In this document: piece by piece, positions 24,676-35,644 of the stretch
Layout: the number at the start of each line of letters is the position of its first letter
Numbering within the stretch: position 1 is the stretch's first letter
DNA from: Batrachochytrium dendrobatidis JAM81
Taxonomy: Eukaryota > Chytridiomycota > Chytridiomycetes > Rhizophydiales
Length of the DNA: 64,000 bases
NCBI RefSeq assembly: GCF_000203795.2
Contig: NW_006281101.1
Location: 397,279-461,278, forward strand
Direction of reading: 5' to 3'
Position numbers and translations under genes: made by a program
Notes under the pieces: model-generated
Database searches by the model: none
What the model was told of the DNA's origin: nothing
Seen by the model: the letters and a program-made list of their open reading frames with translations, nothing else

Positions 24676-24745
24676 ATTCACAGTCGTGTTCACGTAAAAT
24701 GAAACATTCTTGCAGCAACTTTTGCTTTGAAATCAATACTTGTGC
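24676..24745. repeat. Fragment D of the inverted-repeat family, in the glucosidase II beta promoter
   Basis: A lone terminus (cacagtcgtgttcacgtaaaatg) plus about 45 bp of adjoining right-end sequence (cttgcagcaacttttgctttg). It ends 22 bp upstream of the PRKCSH start codon. The rest of the element is not recognisable. Confidence 0.55.
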
Positions 24746-24884
24746 TTTCCTGCTAGACATTTCCATTCCAAAACCAGTCGTTCTTCACTGGAATAATTCA
24801 ATACATTTGATGTGAATGTTTTTGAAAACAATCGTAATTTATTTTAAACGAATACGTTTTAAATGTCAGATTTAGGAATAAACT

Positions 24885-25705
24885 TCAATGACCCGAAGCA
24901 TGGAGAGCTTCCTGAGACCCATATCCAGCATCGTCCTTTTTAACATTACCAATATTTTCAATTGGTTTTTTTGGTGCAGCTTGGTTGTAAAAACAACAAG
25001 TCAGTATTTCAAATGGTGAATCTAAAAGTGTATCAAAAGACGCGAACTGTGCTTACCAAGAGCGTGCTGAACAGACATCGTCTCTAACCCATATGCTGGC
25101 GTCTCACCCGTACCAACTTGAGCCTTGTGTAACCCTTCAGAAGCTTTTTTAGGAGCATCTATTGACCCAATCCAAACCCATGGCGCGTCCAGACATTAAA
25201 CGTTTACCATAATGCAGTCAAATCACGACATGTAAATCTCAAGCAGACTACAATGACAAAACATACTCGACAATAGTGATGTCATCTAGAAAACTGAAAA
25301 ATAAAAACTTACGAAGGGCATGGACAACAGAGATACTGTCTGTGATGGCAGTATGGGTTGGCTTTGGAATGTGTTTTTCGCACCACACACTGCCCTGGTC
25401 CGCCTTAAAGTTCTTCAAGTTAAGCTGAATACCACATTCAGCCTCATTGCACTTAAAGCAGCCCTGTACCATCAACCCATAGAAATAGTAAAGCCATTTG
25501 CAGTTAGCTGATCGCTAGTCTTGTAAAATAAAAAGTAGGTCGCATATCTTGATGTATGGCCTAGTACCATCACGGTTTGTGTAATAGTGACAGAATACAG
25601 GTGCTATGACGAGTAAAGGATTACCTTGTGAAACCACCTTCCAGCAGCTTCGAGTTTTTCGTTGGCGTAGACGGTCTTGGTGCATTTTCCACAAGGTTCT
25701 TGCAT
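24885..25705 (-). CDS. Single LIM-domain protein
   Basis: Exons 25705-25625, 25463-25313, 25158-25057 and 24979-24885 give 142 residues. The N-terminal ~65 residues form one LIM double zinc finger: CGKCTKTVYANEK, then GRWFHKGCFKCNEAECG, then a CEKH closing ligand set. The tail has two short related blocks (SVVHALHAPKKASE and SVQHALAAPKKPIE), each ending exon-like units, which suggests internal duplication. Similar small one-LIM proteins occur across fungi and animals (CRIP-like) and usually act at actin structures; that role is inferred. Start: first ATG, giving MQEPCGKC. All three introns close in phase. Confidence 0.82.
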
Positions 25706-26285
25706 TTTGAAATAGGATTGGTCGGAGAATGTAAAAAACGAGTTTTTAACGTTGAAAACAGACAAGGTCAAAACGGCGCTGAATAATTTCTAAAAGCTTA
25801 TGCTTTCTATCATTATAGCTCATGACAAAGGACATGAGAACGCAAAGGGAAAATGAGAAATTGTCCGCAATCATCATTCTCAGTGTATCATGTGTTTAGA
25901 GCGATGCTCACGTAAAACTCACCACCCTCGTGTAAGGTCGAGTTTGGTTTGTTACTTTTGCGACGACCACCACCACAGTTTTGTTTTAAAGCTTGAGAAA
26001 AAGGTTTGGAAAAACATACTGCTTTTTGGTGGTATTGTTTTTTGCATAGATTGGTAGACTGTCTACTGATTTAAATGACAAAAGCATCCATTGCTCGTGT
26101 CTCATCACAACCAGTTTACTAAAAAGCCTGCTGTTTTTCTCGATTGAATATAAAACGTCATTCATCTGGTCTTGTTCTGACGCGAGTTTTAGTGTTCACT
26201 TGTATAGTCTATACTAATCTAGAACAATACAAACATTTATCCATTTTTATCCCTTTTAAATTTAGCTGTAATAAATATGAATAAA
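25706..26285. other. Upstream region of the LIM gene
   Basis: Intergenic and AT-rich. I see no coding potential. It precedes repeat copy E. Confidence 0.45.
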
Positions 26286-26289
26286 CAAT

Positions 26290-26820
26290 TGTATTCACGT
26301 AAAATAATATACTAGGAAAAAACCTCGATACATTTTAAACTGCTAGATTTACTGCCCGATAGTGTGCTTATCAAACTCTGACACATCTCACTAGTTTTCT
26401 GGTGATTGGCATCAAAACAACTGTTGCATTTTTAAATGTGCAATCATTGTTGTTGAACTAGATTGCAAACGTATTCGAGTTGTTAGAATACAACAAAGTC
26501 GAGTCGTATTAACAACAACAATCAGTCCTCGATACTTGGTTTCAGATTTGGTGATCGTACAATATATGATTGTCAAAACCGGATTCAGTTCAAAACCATA
26601 GTTTGTGAACATTGTATATTGAATCTATTGAATCAAATGTAGCATAAAAACACGACAAACATTCGACTATTGATTATTCCCAAGCAAAGCAAGTCGATGC
26701 AAGATAAAGTATTTCATTTACGTGAATATGGCAGTAAACTTTGCGAGTTTCTATTGTGAATTCAGTCATGGGTTGTAGTTTATATGTCAAAGTGTAAACT
26801 CGGTCAAGATTGATTATTAA
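26290..26820. repeat. Inverted-repeat element copy E, with conserved flank
   Basis: The element proper runs from tgtattcacgtaaaat (26290) to catttacgtgaatatggc (ending 26732). Internal landmarks: tttactgcccgatagtg, ctggtgattggcatc, aactagattgcaaacgtat, agaatacaacaa and tcgtacaatatatgattgtc. From about 26330 to 26815, roughly 90 bp past the right terminus, it is near-identical to the reverse complement of 43563-44050 (copy G). Short ORFs inside it are spurious. Confidence 0.82.
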
Positions 26821-27011
26821 TCAGTGATACGGATTGAGTGGAGACAATTGTCATGGAATCTGGTCAATGAGTAATCTGATCATCCAACCTAGAATTGGCC
26901 AGCATAATGATCAAGTATTCTACACCACAACTAGACTTGACAAGTCATGATAAATAAAATAGTTACATCGCTGTTATAATTCAATGATACCTCGAACGTC
27001 TATTTTTTATT
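26821..27011. other. 3' flank of SED5
   Basis: 191 bp without visible features; presumed 3' UTR of the minus-strand SED5 gene. Confidence 0.4.
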
Positions 27012-28142
27012 TCAGGTCATCATTACAAAAATCAAAAAAAAGGCAATTACTGCAGCAAAGATTTTTAGCATTAGTGCTCGATTACTAGAGATATTTTGAT
27101 AGTATTTGACAAGCTGTGTGTGGGCACCTTCCACATTCATTTGGACATCCATCACGTTGTCATCAATACGCTGAACCATTTCACGCTGGCCAGCAAGCAC
27201 GGTAGCAAAATTTTGATAGATCTGGCCCAACTCAATGATGGTAGATTCAATAGATTCAATGGCTTGACTGCGAGATTCAAGGTATTCGGATTGTTCATAG
27301 GATTGACTTGCTGGAAGCATCATGGATTGCTGGAGACCCTGTGAACCAAAATCTATTGCTATTGTATCGGCAGACATTGGTACTGATGAGTATCCTGCCC
27401 CTGCCGATCCAGTTCTGAGTGTAGGTTGTGGTGTTCCAGATGTGGGCTGAAAGGATGATGATGAACTATTGGGATCAGGAGCAACAGCTTGTATTGCATT
27501 ATTAGGGCGTCGCTCAGGATGATACAATGGAGAGTCGGAGGTATCCATACTTGATCCAGCATTAGATGCAAATGAGTACTGATCTCGTCTACTCTTTTGA
27601 TCCTTCATATTTTGGAACCTGACTTCAAGAATGGATTTAAACTCATCTGAAGTAGTAGCGAGTTTGGATTGTAGACTAGAAATGACATTGTGTGAATGCT
27701 CTTTGGTTTGTCTGTTGTTGGAGCGAGCGCCAGAAGCAGAGGTGGAACCAGACGACCCAGAAGCATCCCCACCATTCCGAGCCAAATAATCACCTAGCTT
27801 GCCGATTTGTAAATTGATTTTGGCAATATCTTGTTTGATGACATAAATGAGTTCGTTGATTTCGACTGGTCTGTCGTCGAAAAGTGACTTTCGTTTGGCC
27901 AAAGTTGTGAGTTTCTGTAGTTTGGTCATGGTTGAGTTGATGTCACGACCAATAGAGGATGCAGCTTTGGTGAACTCAGACTTGGTCCGTAGCTGTGGAC
28001 CTGCTGCATGGTGACCCTGGTGGTTGAGCAGGTGAATCTTGTCTGCAGGTTGCATGGATTGCTGGCGATGAATGCCAGCATCTCTTGATAAACAAGACTC
28101 GACCACAGCTAAAAATTCATTTGTCCTGTTCTTGCCCACCAT
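27012..28142 (-). CDS. SED5: Sed5/syntaxin-5, cis-Golgi Qa-SNARE
   Basis: Intronless, 376 residues. It is the Qa-SNARE for ER-Golgi and intra-Golgi fusion. The N-terminal KNRTNEF matches the Sly1-binding peptide (DRTxEF) of Sed5/syntaxin-5. A Habc helical region follows (FTKAASSIGRDINSTMTKLQ, KQDIAKINLQIGKLGD) with a G/S-rich linker. The SNARE motif is IESIESTIIELGQIYQNFAT through VQRIDDNVMDVQMNVEGA, and a C-terminal tail anchor reads LMLKIFAAVIAFFLIFVMM. The ATG at 28142 is preferred over an upstream TTG. COG3, a Golgi tether that works with Sed5 in yeast, lies at the other end of the window; the co-location looks incidental. Confidence 0.93.
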   Translation of the reverse strand: MVGKNRTNEFLAVVESCLSRDAGIHRQQSMQPADKIHLLNHQGHHAAGPQLRTKSEFTKAASSIGRDINSTMTKLQKLTTLAKRKSLFDDRPVEINELIYVIKQDIAKINLQIGKLGDYLARNGGDASGSSGSTSASGARSNNRQTKEHSHNVISSLQSKLATTSDEFKSILEVRFQNMKDQKSRRDQYSFASNAGSSMDTSDSPLYHPERRPNNAIQAVAPDPNSSSSSFQPTSGTPQPTLRTGSAGAGYSSVPMSADTIAIDFGSQGLQQSMMLPASQSYEQSEYLESRSQAIESIESTIIELGQIYQNFATVLAGQREMVQRIDDNVMDVQMNVEGAHTQLVKYYQNISSNRALMLKIFAAVIAFFLIFVMMT

Positions 28143-28398
28143 GATTGTCAATGCAACAGCAGTGGCAAGCTCAGGCAGTTTGAATGCAAGTCGATGCGCT
28201 TAAAGTTGTGATTTTGGAGCCTTTCATATCACGTGCATCAACTCGGCTGCGTCTTGGCCAGATTCAACTTTGGCAACTAAAGTTGAATTACTATTCCATA
28301 GTCGATACTGCCATCTTTTAAACAAATTCATCCAACAAACTAGACGCAAAGTCAATTCAATGATATGCTTTGCTTTAATCTACAAAATATAAACCATG

Positions 28399-30063
28399 TC
28401 AAATTGATGCAATATTGTCTGTCGCCAGTTCAATCGCTTCTTGTAATATTTCTACTGCCTCGTTTACTATTTGCCGAGTAAATACTGTTGCAAACTTGAA
28501 TTCCTCATATTCCGCGGCATCCATGGTCACCAAAGATTGCTGGAACCAGTTTAGCTTGTCTACACAAATTCGAATCAATTGTTGCAGCGTAGCTTTTTCC
28601 AAGTCTTTGGAAATATACTGCAATGTTCCTCCAAGAACACTTCTCCATGCTGGTAATACAGATGAAAGATCGCTACCTTGAGATACAGCTACATATAAAC
28701 GCATAGCATTCATAAGCCGATACCCTAGGTCGTCATTCGCTATAATAAACTCTCTGATGTGTAGATGCATGTTCAAATAAAAACAATACTTGTTAGCATG
28801 AGTACTGTTAATGCAGAATATGACTGGTCGTTACGTAGATGTAAATCAAATGTACATACCCATATAGACCCTCAGATTTAAGCAAATCAGATACTGTGCC
28901 AAAATGCTGCATCATAAAGTCAACTTCACGATCCAACACGACATGATTGAATGGGTTTTTCAAAATAGCGAACCCATACTCTGCCAGTAAAAAATTGTTA
29001 TCGTGTGGACCATAGTTGATGAATACCTGGGATCCTTTTTTATATGGCACTAGCGTGCGAATAATATACGCCTTTTCTACTGTATCGTACCCAGCAGATA
29101 TGCGCGCTGTGGAAGTGTGGTTTAAACAATCTAAAAAGGGAGCAAGTGTGATGATGGGCTGTTGATGAATATGTGACAACTGTGGTTTGGAAATAGCGTT
29201 GGTGTTCATGGTAATGCATCGAGTATTGACAACAATCCATGCCCATTTAAAAATATCCTTGGGGATCATTTCATATCCAGAGACTGCAAGCGCTGTACAT
29301 ACAAATGCGTAATCTGTATCTAGTTTGCTTTGTTGATTTTTTGCAATCTCTATTTATAAATAGTGCATTAGATATGTTATGCCAATTCCAACTGGAGTTG
29401 GTGTCAAACATTCACAAATGAAAGGATAAAGGCATACCTTGAATATCATACGGTAGCATGGCCAACAGTTTCAAATCAATGCACAATGGCATGGTATCAA
29501 ACGATCGAGGCAAAATATCTATATAAGGCGACCATTCAGGAGTAGGATGAATTTTTTGCCAAGCAATAAATAATGCAATGGACGGATGTTGTTTGAGAGC
29601 GACGATTGCTGGATGATTATTAAAAAGCTTGTGTGTCCGTCTTGGAACCAATAGCAATCTTGCTGGAATGCGAACAACAGGGTCTCCAATCTAATAAAAC
29701 AGTATTTGAATAATCAATGAATGCAACGAGATACGAGTTTATATTGAATAATCAAGCCATTCCAATGGATTAAATTCAGTTTAGCTGATCATTGAATGTA
29801 GAAACATTGATATAGTTGGTTTACCTGAAAGTCTGATGTGGCCATCAATCCTCTGCCAGTATCTACATCAAAATAGATTGAAAGGTTGGTTTGTCAGTTG
29901 GTCCAAGACAGTAGCAAATAAACAACTATGCAGTCTTACCAGAAAAATGAGCAAGAACCAATGAAGAGATTGAACAGTTATTCAGCACAAGCCATTTCTG
30001 AAATAACGCCCAGCATTCATTGTCCTCTATAATTGTTCCGTGAATATTGGTGGATTCGAACAT
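28399..30063 (-). CDS. SETD4: SETD4-like SET-domain protein methyltransferase
   Basis: Exons 30063-29940, 29862-29825, 29690-29438, 29349-28860 and 28753-28399 give 419 residues. The split SET domain shows GRGLMAT near the N-terminus, a VNTR block (WAWIVVNTRCIT), the AdoMet/substrate motif APFLDCLNH, and INYGPHDNNFLLAEYGF, almost identical to the YGPHDN..LEYGF of animal SETD4. A C-terminal all-helical region (LVTMDAAEYEEFKFATVF etc.) corresponds to the Rubisco-LSMT substrate-binding domain. The enzyme would methylate lysine on a protein; the substrate is not predictable. Its start codon is only 82 bp from the divergent WD40 gene. Confidence 0.87.
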
Positions 30064-30145
30064 TTTATTGGCAAGAAATTAGGTTCGTTTTTAGCAGTTG
30101 ATAATTTTACTCGACGGAAGTATCATCAATCTTTGATAATTTGGG
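30064..30145. promoter_or_regulatory. Compact 82-bp bidirectional promoter
   Basis: It separates the start codons of SETD4 (minus) and the WD40 gene (plus). No clear TATA box is visible. Both transcripts' 5' UTRs and promoters must share or overlap this segment. Confidence 0.6.
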
Positions 30146-32789
30146 ATGGACGGTACTGGTGAGTCCTAGTTGCGCAGTCATTCCATCCATGTTTTATCGA
30201 GAAAATACACTAGCTACAGCTATTGGACTTTGTTCAAGAATACTGAGCTGTGATGCTAACATTTCACTTGAATTTGCTACACTGTATGCAACAAGAACCA
30301 AACGAGTCTGAGGAGCAGCTCCGTGCATCATCTGTACTGTCAATGAATACAAGAACTGCAGCTAGAGAGACTGTTTTGGATATACTTGCTGATATGGCTG
30401 AAGCTACTTTAGATACGGCAGGATCTGCTGCCATGGAAAACACCATATACTTGCAAGGCAACGATGTCCATTTAGATGGGCTAATGGACTCTACTATAAA
30501 TAGCGGTATTCATGATATTATGGAGGATGATGAATTGGATCAAGATTATCAGGACTTTCTTGCAGAGGATGATGAAGAAGAGGATTCAGACGAAGAAGAT
30601 TCAAATGAGGAAGACTCGGACCATGAACAAGTAACTTTTATTGTTGATAGATCTTGGTTATACTGACTGTCAATTGTATTAGTTAATTAATTTTAATATG
30701 TATGTCGGATATCTGAATTTGATGGCGGATTATTTTAATGAATTTGCTTAGGAGCTTCCACCACATCATATTTATAACGGCATGAGAGATCAAGCTGATG
30801 CGCTAACGGTCATTGATGTTACACCAGAAATGATAGCGTCAGGAACAAGTATGTGTCATTGATATGTAGATGGCTCAAGGATATGCTTGAATCTACAGTA
30901 TTGCATAGAGTATAGACCGATACTTTTGGTCAATTGATGTATTATTTACTCAAGCCTGTTTTACAATAGTTTGATGTTTCACCTGTACTCATTGCTATAT
31001 TTCAATTCATATATAGTGGATTTACAGGGAATTAGTTGGAATTTGACGTTTCATACGCGAGCAGAAGCACGACAGGAGCGGTTGCTCCAATACGTCAGCT
31101 ATGCGAATCTAGGAGTAGATCGTTCGCAAATCATGAATGTATGTATGTTTGCCATCTATCATTTATCTTTGCAGATAGTGTGCTATGAATGTTGCTGTGC
31201 CTAAACAATGAATATACTGACATTTGTTGAAATCATTGTGTGCATGGTATATTGCATTTCAATAGGAGATTCATTCTACCAAAAAAGAAAATAATATGTT
31301 TAGATTTAGATACACAAAGCGAGATTGTCATTGCTCTATTGTGCATTTCCAGCTGCGGCATTTGCTTGCAGCTACCAGTAAAAACGATATTTATTTTCCA
31401 AGTAAGCCCATGCGTTCATTTGATGTAGCTATTTGATTAGAAACAACTAAACCGGTGGTTGTTGCATCATTCCAGATGGACAGCACGTAAAACATTGGAG
31501 TCCAATATCACGCACATCAAGTGATGTGATGTCACTTACTGGGCCGCTATCACGGATCAACATTACTACTTTGGATGCGCAAAGTAACATGCTGATCATT
31601 GGAGGTAGGGGTTGCTATAAATGATTATATTTTATGATGGGGTTGTACCTTGTCAGAATATTTTTTTAATCTAATTCAAGTACTTTATTCAGGCTTTTGT
31701 GGGGAATATGCATTTAAAAGATTAGATAGTAAGCAGAGTAAGTTGTATACGGGGACAATCACTACGGACGAAAATGGCATTACAAACCACATGAATTTGC
31801 AAACAAATCGGAATGGCGTACCACAGTGTGTTATTTCAAGTAACGATCGACACATACGCACTCTGGATTTAAATCGGATGGAAATAGTTTCAGTATTTCC
31901 GTTTCCTTGGGCAGCCAATGTGAGTTGGGATGTATAATGATCTGTCTTGGATATGAACATGAGATTTAACATTGAATGGCCCATTTCTGCAATGTGAAAC
32001 AGTGCTCAGACCAAAGTCCAGATAAACGATTACTTTGTGTTATTGGCGACAATCCAGAAGGATTAATTATCAGTGCCGATTCAGGAGAAGGTGAATGCAG
32101 CAGCATGAAATGGCTTAGCTAAATGCCAGTCAGTTTAAAGTCTAGATGCATACTAACTGTTTATGTGAATAGAACTATGCCAGCTAAAAGGGCATATTGA
32201 CTTTTCTTTTTCATGTGCATGGTCACCATGCGGGACATATATTGCCACGGGCAATCAAGGTATGTGAATTCAACACATGAATCATATTTAGATGCTTTAG
32301 CAAACAAGAGATAGTGTATTGATCAACAAGGGATTTATATATCAGACTGCACCACGAGAATATATGATATACGACGAAGTGACCAAGCGGTAGTAGTTTT
32401 AGGCACAGACATGGGAGCAGTGCGATCGCTTGGATTTTCTCAAGACGGTAAATTTCTTGCAGTAGCAGAGCCAGCTGATTTTGTGCATATAGTGGATATG
32501 GATACGGTGCGTGGACACCAAGGGGAAGGGAATAGAGAGGACAAGACAGTATCAGTTCAAACCGTCGAGTTTTTTGGAGAGATTGCAGGGGTAGCATTTG
32601 CAGGAGCGCATGGAGAGCGATTGTTTATAGGCAACGAAGGTAAGCGATGATTAGGACAGTTTATTATTTGTGACGAGTCTAACCATGACAATAGATTTCC
32701 GGATAGGTGGATTGATGGAATTTGAGAAAAGACCAATGCAACATCATAGTGGAATAGACTGGGACGATGCAGCAGCCATTGTGCTGTGA
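30146..32789 (+). CDS. WD40-repeat protein with acidic N-terminus
   Basis: Eleven exons: 30146-30158, 30296-30630, 30752-30848, 31017-31138, 31266-31401, 31476-31604, 31693-31919, 32003-32090, 32173-32259, 32346-32639 and 32695-32789; 540 residues in frame. The first ~115 residues are acidic, ending in EEDSDEEDSNEEDSDHEQ. A conserved-looking block (LQGISWNLTFHTRAEARQER, LLQYVSYANL) precedes a beta-propeller with WD-like strands (FSFSCAWSPCGTYIATGNQD, TTRIYDIR, VRSLGFSQDGKFLAVAE). The order resembles an uncharacterised fungal WD-repeat family (e.g. S. pombe SPAC2A9.03-type); that link is from memory. Exon 1 (13 nt) and the exon 5-6 junction are the least certain joins; the latter was chosen for its CTAAA branch and frame. 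Function unknown. Confidence 0.75.
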
Positions 32790-33125
32790 TGACACTCGTA
32801 TTATTGATGAGTTTAGGGACTCACACAATCCATGAGTTTAGGGACTCCATGAATTCAAGACTCGTATCATCAGAATGTATAGTTGATGCAAGACCATGAT
32901 TTTAGGACAGAAGAGGGCGACAGAATGACATTCGCGAATGGCATAACATGAATGGGATTGCGCATGCGAAGGGATTGCAACAAGGGAGTCTTATCAGCTG
33001 AACAGCAACCCTTGAATCCACTCAGTTTGAATCAAGCAAACTTGACTCTCGCTGTCCAACCCTGAGTCTTGGTGTGTAATCCCTGTTAGCACAAGAGGCC
33101 ACTTTCCCAAACTCGAGTATAACTT
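32790..33125. other. Intergenic region WD40/CRZ1-like, with a short direct repeat
   Basis: 336 bp. The 16-mer atgagtttagggactc occurs at 32807 and again at 32832, followed by a looser third version. It probably contains the CRZ1-like promoter. Confidence 0.5.
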
Positions 33126-35280
33126 ATGAACAGGCCTTCACTCTTGTCTCCTCCTCCACAGTCAACCATGATGCTTCAACAGCAACAGTTGTCTGCTTCT
33201 GCTCTGACTGCTCCTAATAAGCTGTTCTCTTTGGACACTCAGAACCTTCAGCTCTCTTCACAACCACAAACTGCTTTCGATTCGTTCCAGACTCAACGAT
33301 TACCACAGTCTCAGTCTCAGCAACAGCAGCAGTTGAATGAGTTGCTGCTGTTCTCATCTGCTTCCGTTGCAAACACTCCCACTTCTGCAATAGCTCCTGC
33401 TTCCATCTTGAACTCGCAGGACAATCGCTTTCCTGACTCTTCCACCATGGCTGGATCCTCTCACACTCCTGTCACGGCCTCGGACTTTCTGTTTATGGAT
33501 ACCAAGTCGTTTGATCCTTCTGTTGCTGCTAATCAGTTTCAACAGGCTAATGCAAACAGTTTGGCCTTGTCCAATGTTCTGGCTTCTGAACGAGTCTCGA
33601 ACGCTTCCACTGCCAATAGTTTGACTGCTGGCATGTCTCAACTGGCTTATCCGCCTGTCACTTCACCTTATGTGGCCTCCATTCAAACCTCCCATCTTAT
33701 GTTCCCTTCAGAAAATCATTCTCCTCTAGTGCCTCAGCCTGGCTTGCCTTTGCTCGACTCAAGCGGCAGAATCTTGGCTACTCACTCTGCCAACTACGAT
33801 GGATCCCCTCATCCTTTTGTGAATGACTTTCTGTCAATCCCAAACATGGCAAACTCTGCTCGTCGAGCCTCAAACCATTGTGGCTCGATTATGGGCCTCG
33901 AGGCCTTGACTGCTGGCTTGAATGTCGACCCCAGCCCTACTAGTGCCCACGTCCAACCTAGTCCAAACAGTGCTCATATCTTGATGGTCCCTTCTCCATT
34001 CATCCGCACTATCCAGTCTCCCATGAACTCTCCGTTTAATTCTCCATTAGAGCCTTCCTTTCGCTCTCCTATCGGATCCATGATGTCCTATGGAAAGTTT
34101 ACACCCGCTCATCGCAGCTCCCTATTATCTCCTGAACAATCGGCCAACGCCTTGATTGATTTTTTGAAACCTGCAACCCACCCTTCGCAGGAATCTAATC
34201 CATCCTACATGATTCCACCGTCCCATAGTTTACCATCTGCAGGTGAGCCTAAAAAAACCTTTGAAGACTTTCTAGCTGAAAACGGGCTACTGGATTCGCC
34301 CGCTACCACTACTACCGATACTTTAAATACAAATAATCGTAACGGATACCTTGCCATGGCTCATACTGGTAACTCGGCTGCTTCTCTTTCAAATACGTTT
34401 AGTTTACCTGATTTGCAGCATATTCAGCAAAATCAGCAACAGAACCGATTGCAAGTATCAGATCTGCCTCCTCCACTCACCACTCGTCCTTTCCATGATG
34501 ACCGCAAAGGTGTTCATGATAGTGTTCCTGAAGGAAAGTTTTGGATCACTCTCAAGACTCCACTACAAACACTCTATCAATGTCCACATCCTGACTGTCT
34601 CAAGACTTTTACTCGGCCATATAACTTAAAATCTCACTATCGATCACACACCGGAGAACGTCCGTTTAAATGCGAGGTGTGCTCACAGGCATTTGCACGA
34701 AAGCATGATTTAAAACGGCACCATAAACTACACGAGTATGTGCTTGTTTCTATTCTATGATTCTTGTTTATATTCTAATCTTACATGTTTACTATTTTAT
34801 TCTACATCCAGGGGCCAAAAACCATTTTCCTGTCCAGCATGCAAAAAGGGCTTTGCTCGAAGTGATGCTCTTCGTCGTCATTTAAAACCCTTGGAAGCCA
34901 ACAAAGAATCTGCATGCACGTTGCGGTTACGGTTGATTGCTGAAATTGCCAAAAATCGTACAATGGCCGATATTCCTCGGCTCAGTGAGGAAGTAGAAGA
35001 CAAGGATGTAGATCTGGTGGAAAGAATGATTCGTGGCGACTTGGACGAGATTCTCACTTTTGCGTTTACAGTAGACAACGAAGACACCTTGTTAAATACT
35101 GATAACCGGATTGAAGAGCTGAATGGCGGAAACATGGACTTGAAGGGCAGCTCAATGGATCTTAATGCAATCAAGGCCAACATGGATTTGTCTGCATACC
35201 AGCAGCATACAATGTCCGTTGGATATGATCAGTTCTCACAGATGAATGGCATGCCGCTTTCAGGCATGCACCAGTTGTGA
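33126..35280 (+). CDS. CRZ1: Crz1-like C2H2 zinc-finger transcription factor
   Basis: Exons 33126-34735 and 34812-35280 give 692 residues. A long S/P/Q/N-rich N-terminus is typical of a regulatory/activation region. Three C-terminal fingers follow: [40 protein letters not shown], and [20 protein letters not shown], the third lacking an obvious last histidine, as in yeast Crz1. The finger order and linkers ([27 protein letters not shown]) match calcineurin-responsive Crz1. Two similar hydrophobic peptides, PYVASIQ (from residue 181) and PFIRTIQ (from 291), could be calcineurin docking sites, though neither fits PxIxIT exactly. The intron falls inside the finger 2-3 linker. The tail after the fingers ([20 protein letters not shown]) is unusual. 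Confidence 0.8.
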
Positions 35281-35644
35281 GACAGTCTGTGTACCTAATG
35301 GTTCACATTATCCTCACCTAGTCCAGTGAATTGTTTGTTACACATTATTCTGCATCATATCCATCACTCTTCGTTTATTTTTGGCTCGACTTTAACTTTT
35401 CATTCCACTTGCTGTCTTGAACCTTTCATCCACACATGCACAAGTCATTTTTCAACCTTGTTGGGATTGTAGTGGGACATGATCAGGGCTGTCGTTGTTA
35501 AAATTAGTCCCATTATTTTTCATTCACTTTCATTTTAAATGCATTTTAGTTTTTGGGATTCTCAATAGATCCCAGCTTTAATCTTGCCATCTTTTTCACG
35601 AAAATGCGTTTAGCAAAGTTTTTTTTAGTTTCCTTCAGATATCG
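35281..35644. other. Convergent spacer CRZ1-like/35.6 kb gene
   Basis: 364 bp, T-rich on the plus strand; presumed 3' UTRs. An ORF starting at 35553 is antisense to the neighbouring gene's last exon and is ignored. Confidence 0.5.

Noticed and set aside
26412..26612. 66-codon ORF in copy E, with a counterpart in copy G
   Set aside because: A frame of similar sequence appears in both only because the copies are near-identical. It is disrupted in the other family members.
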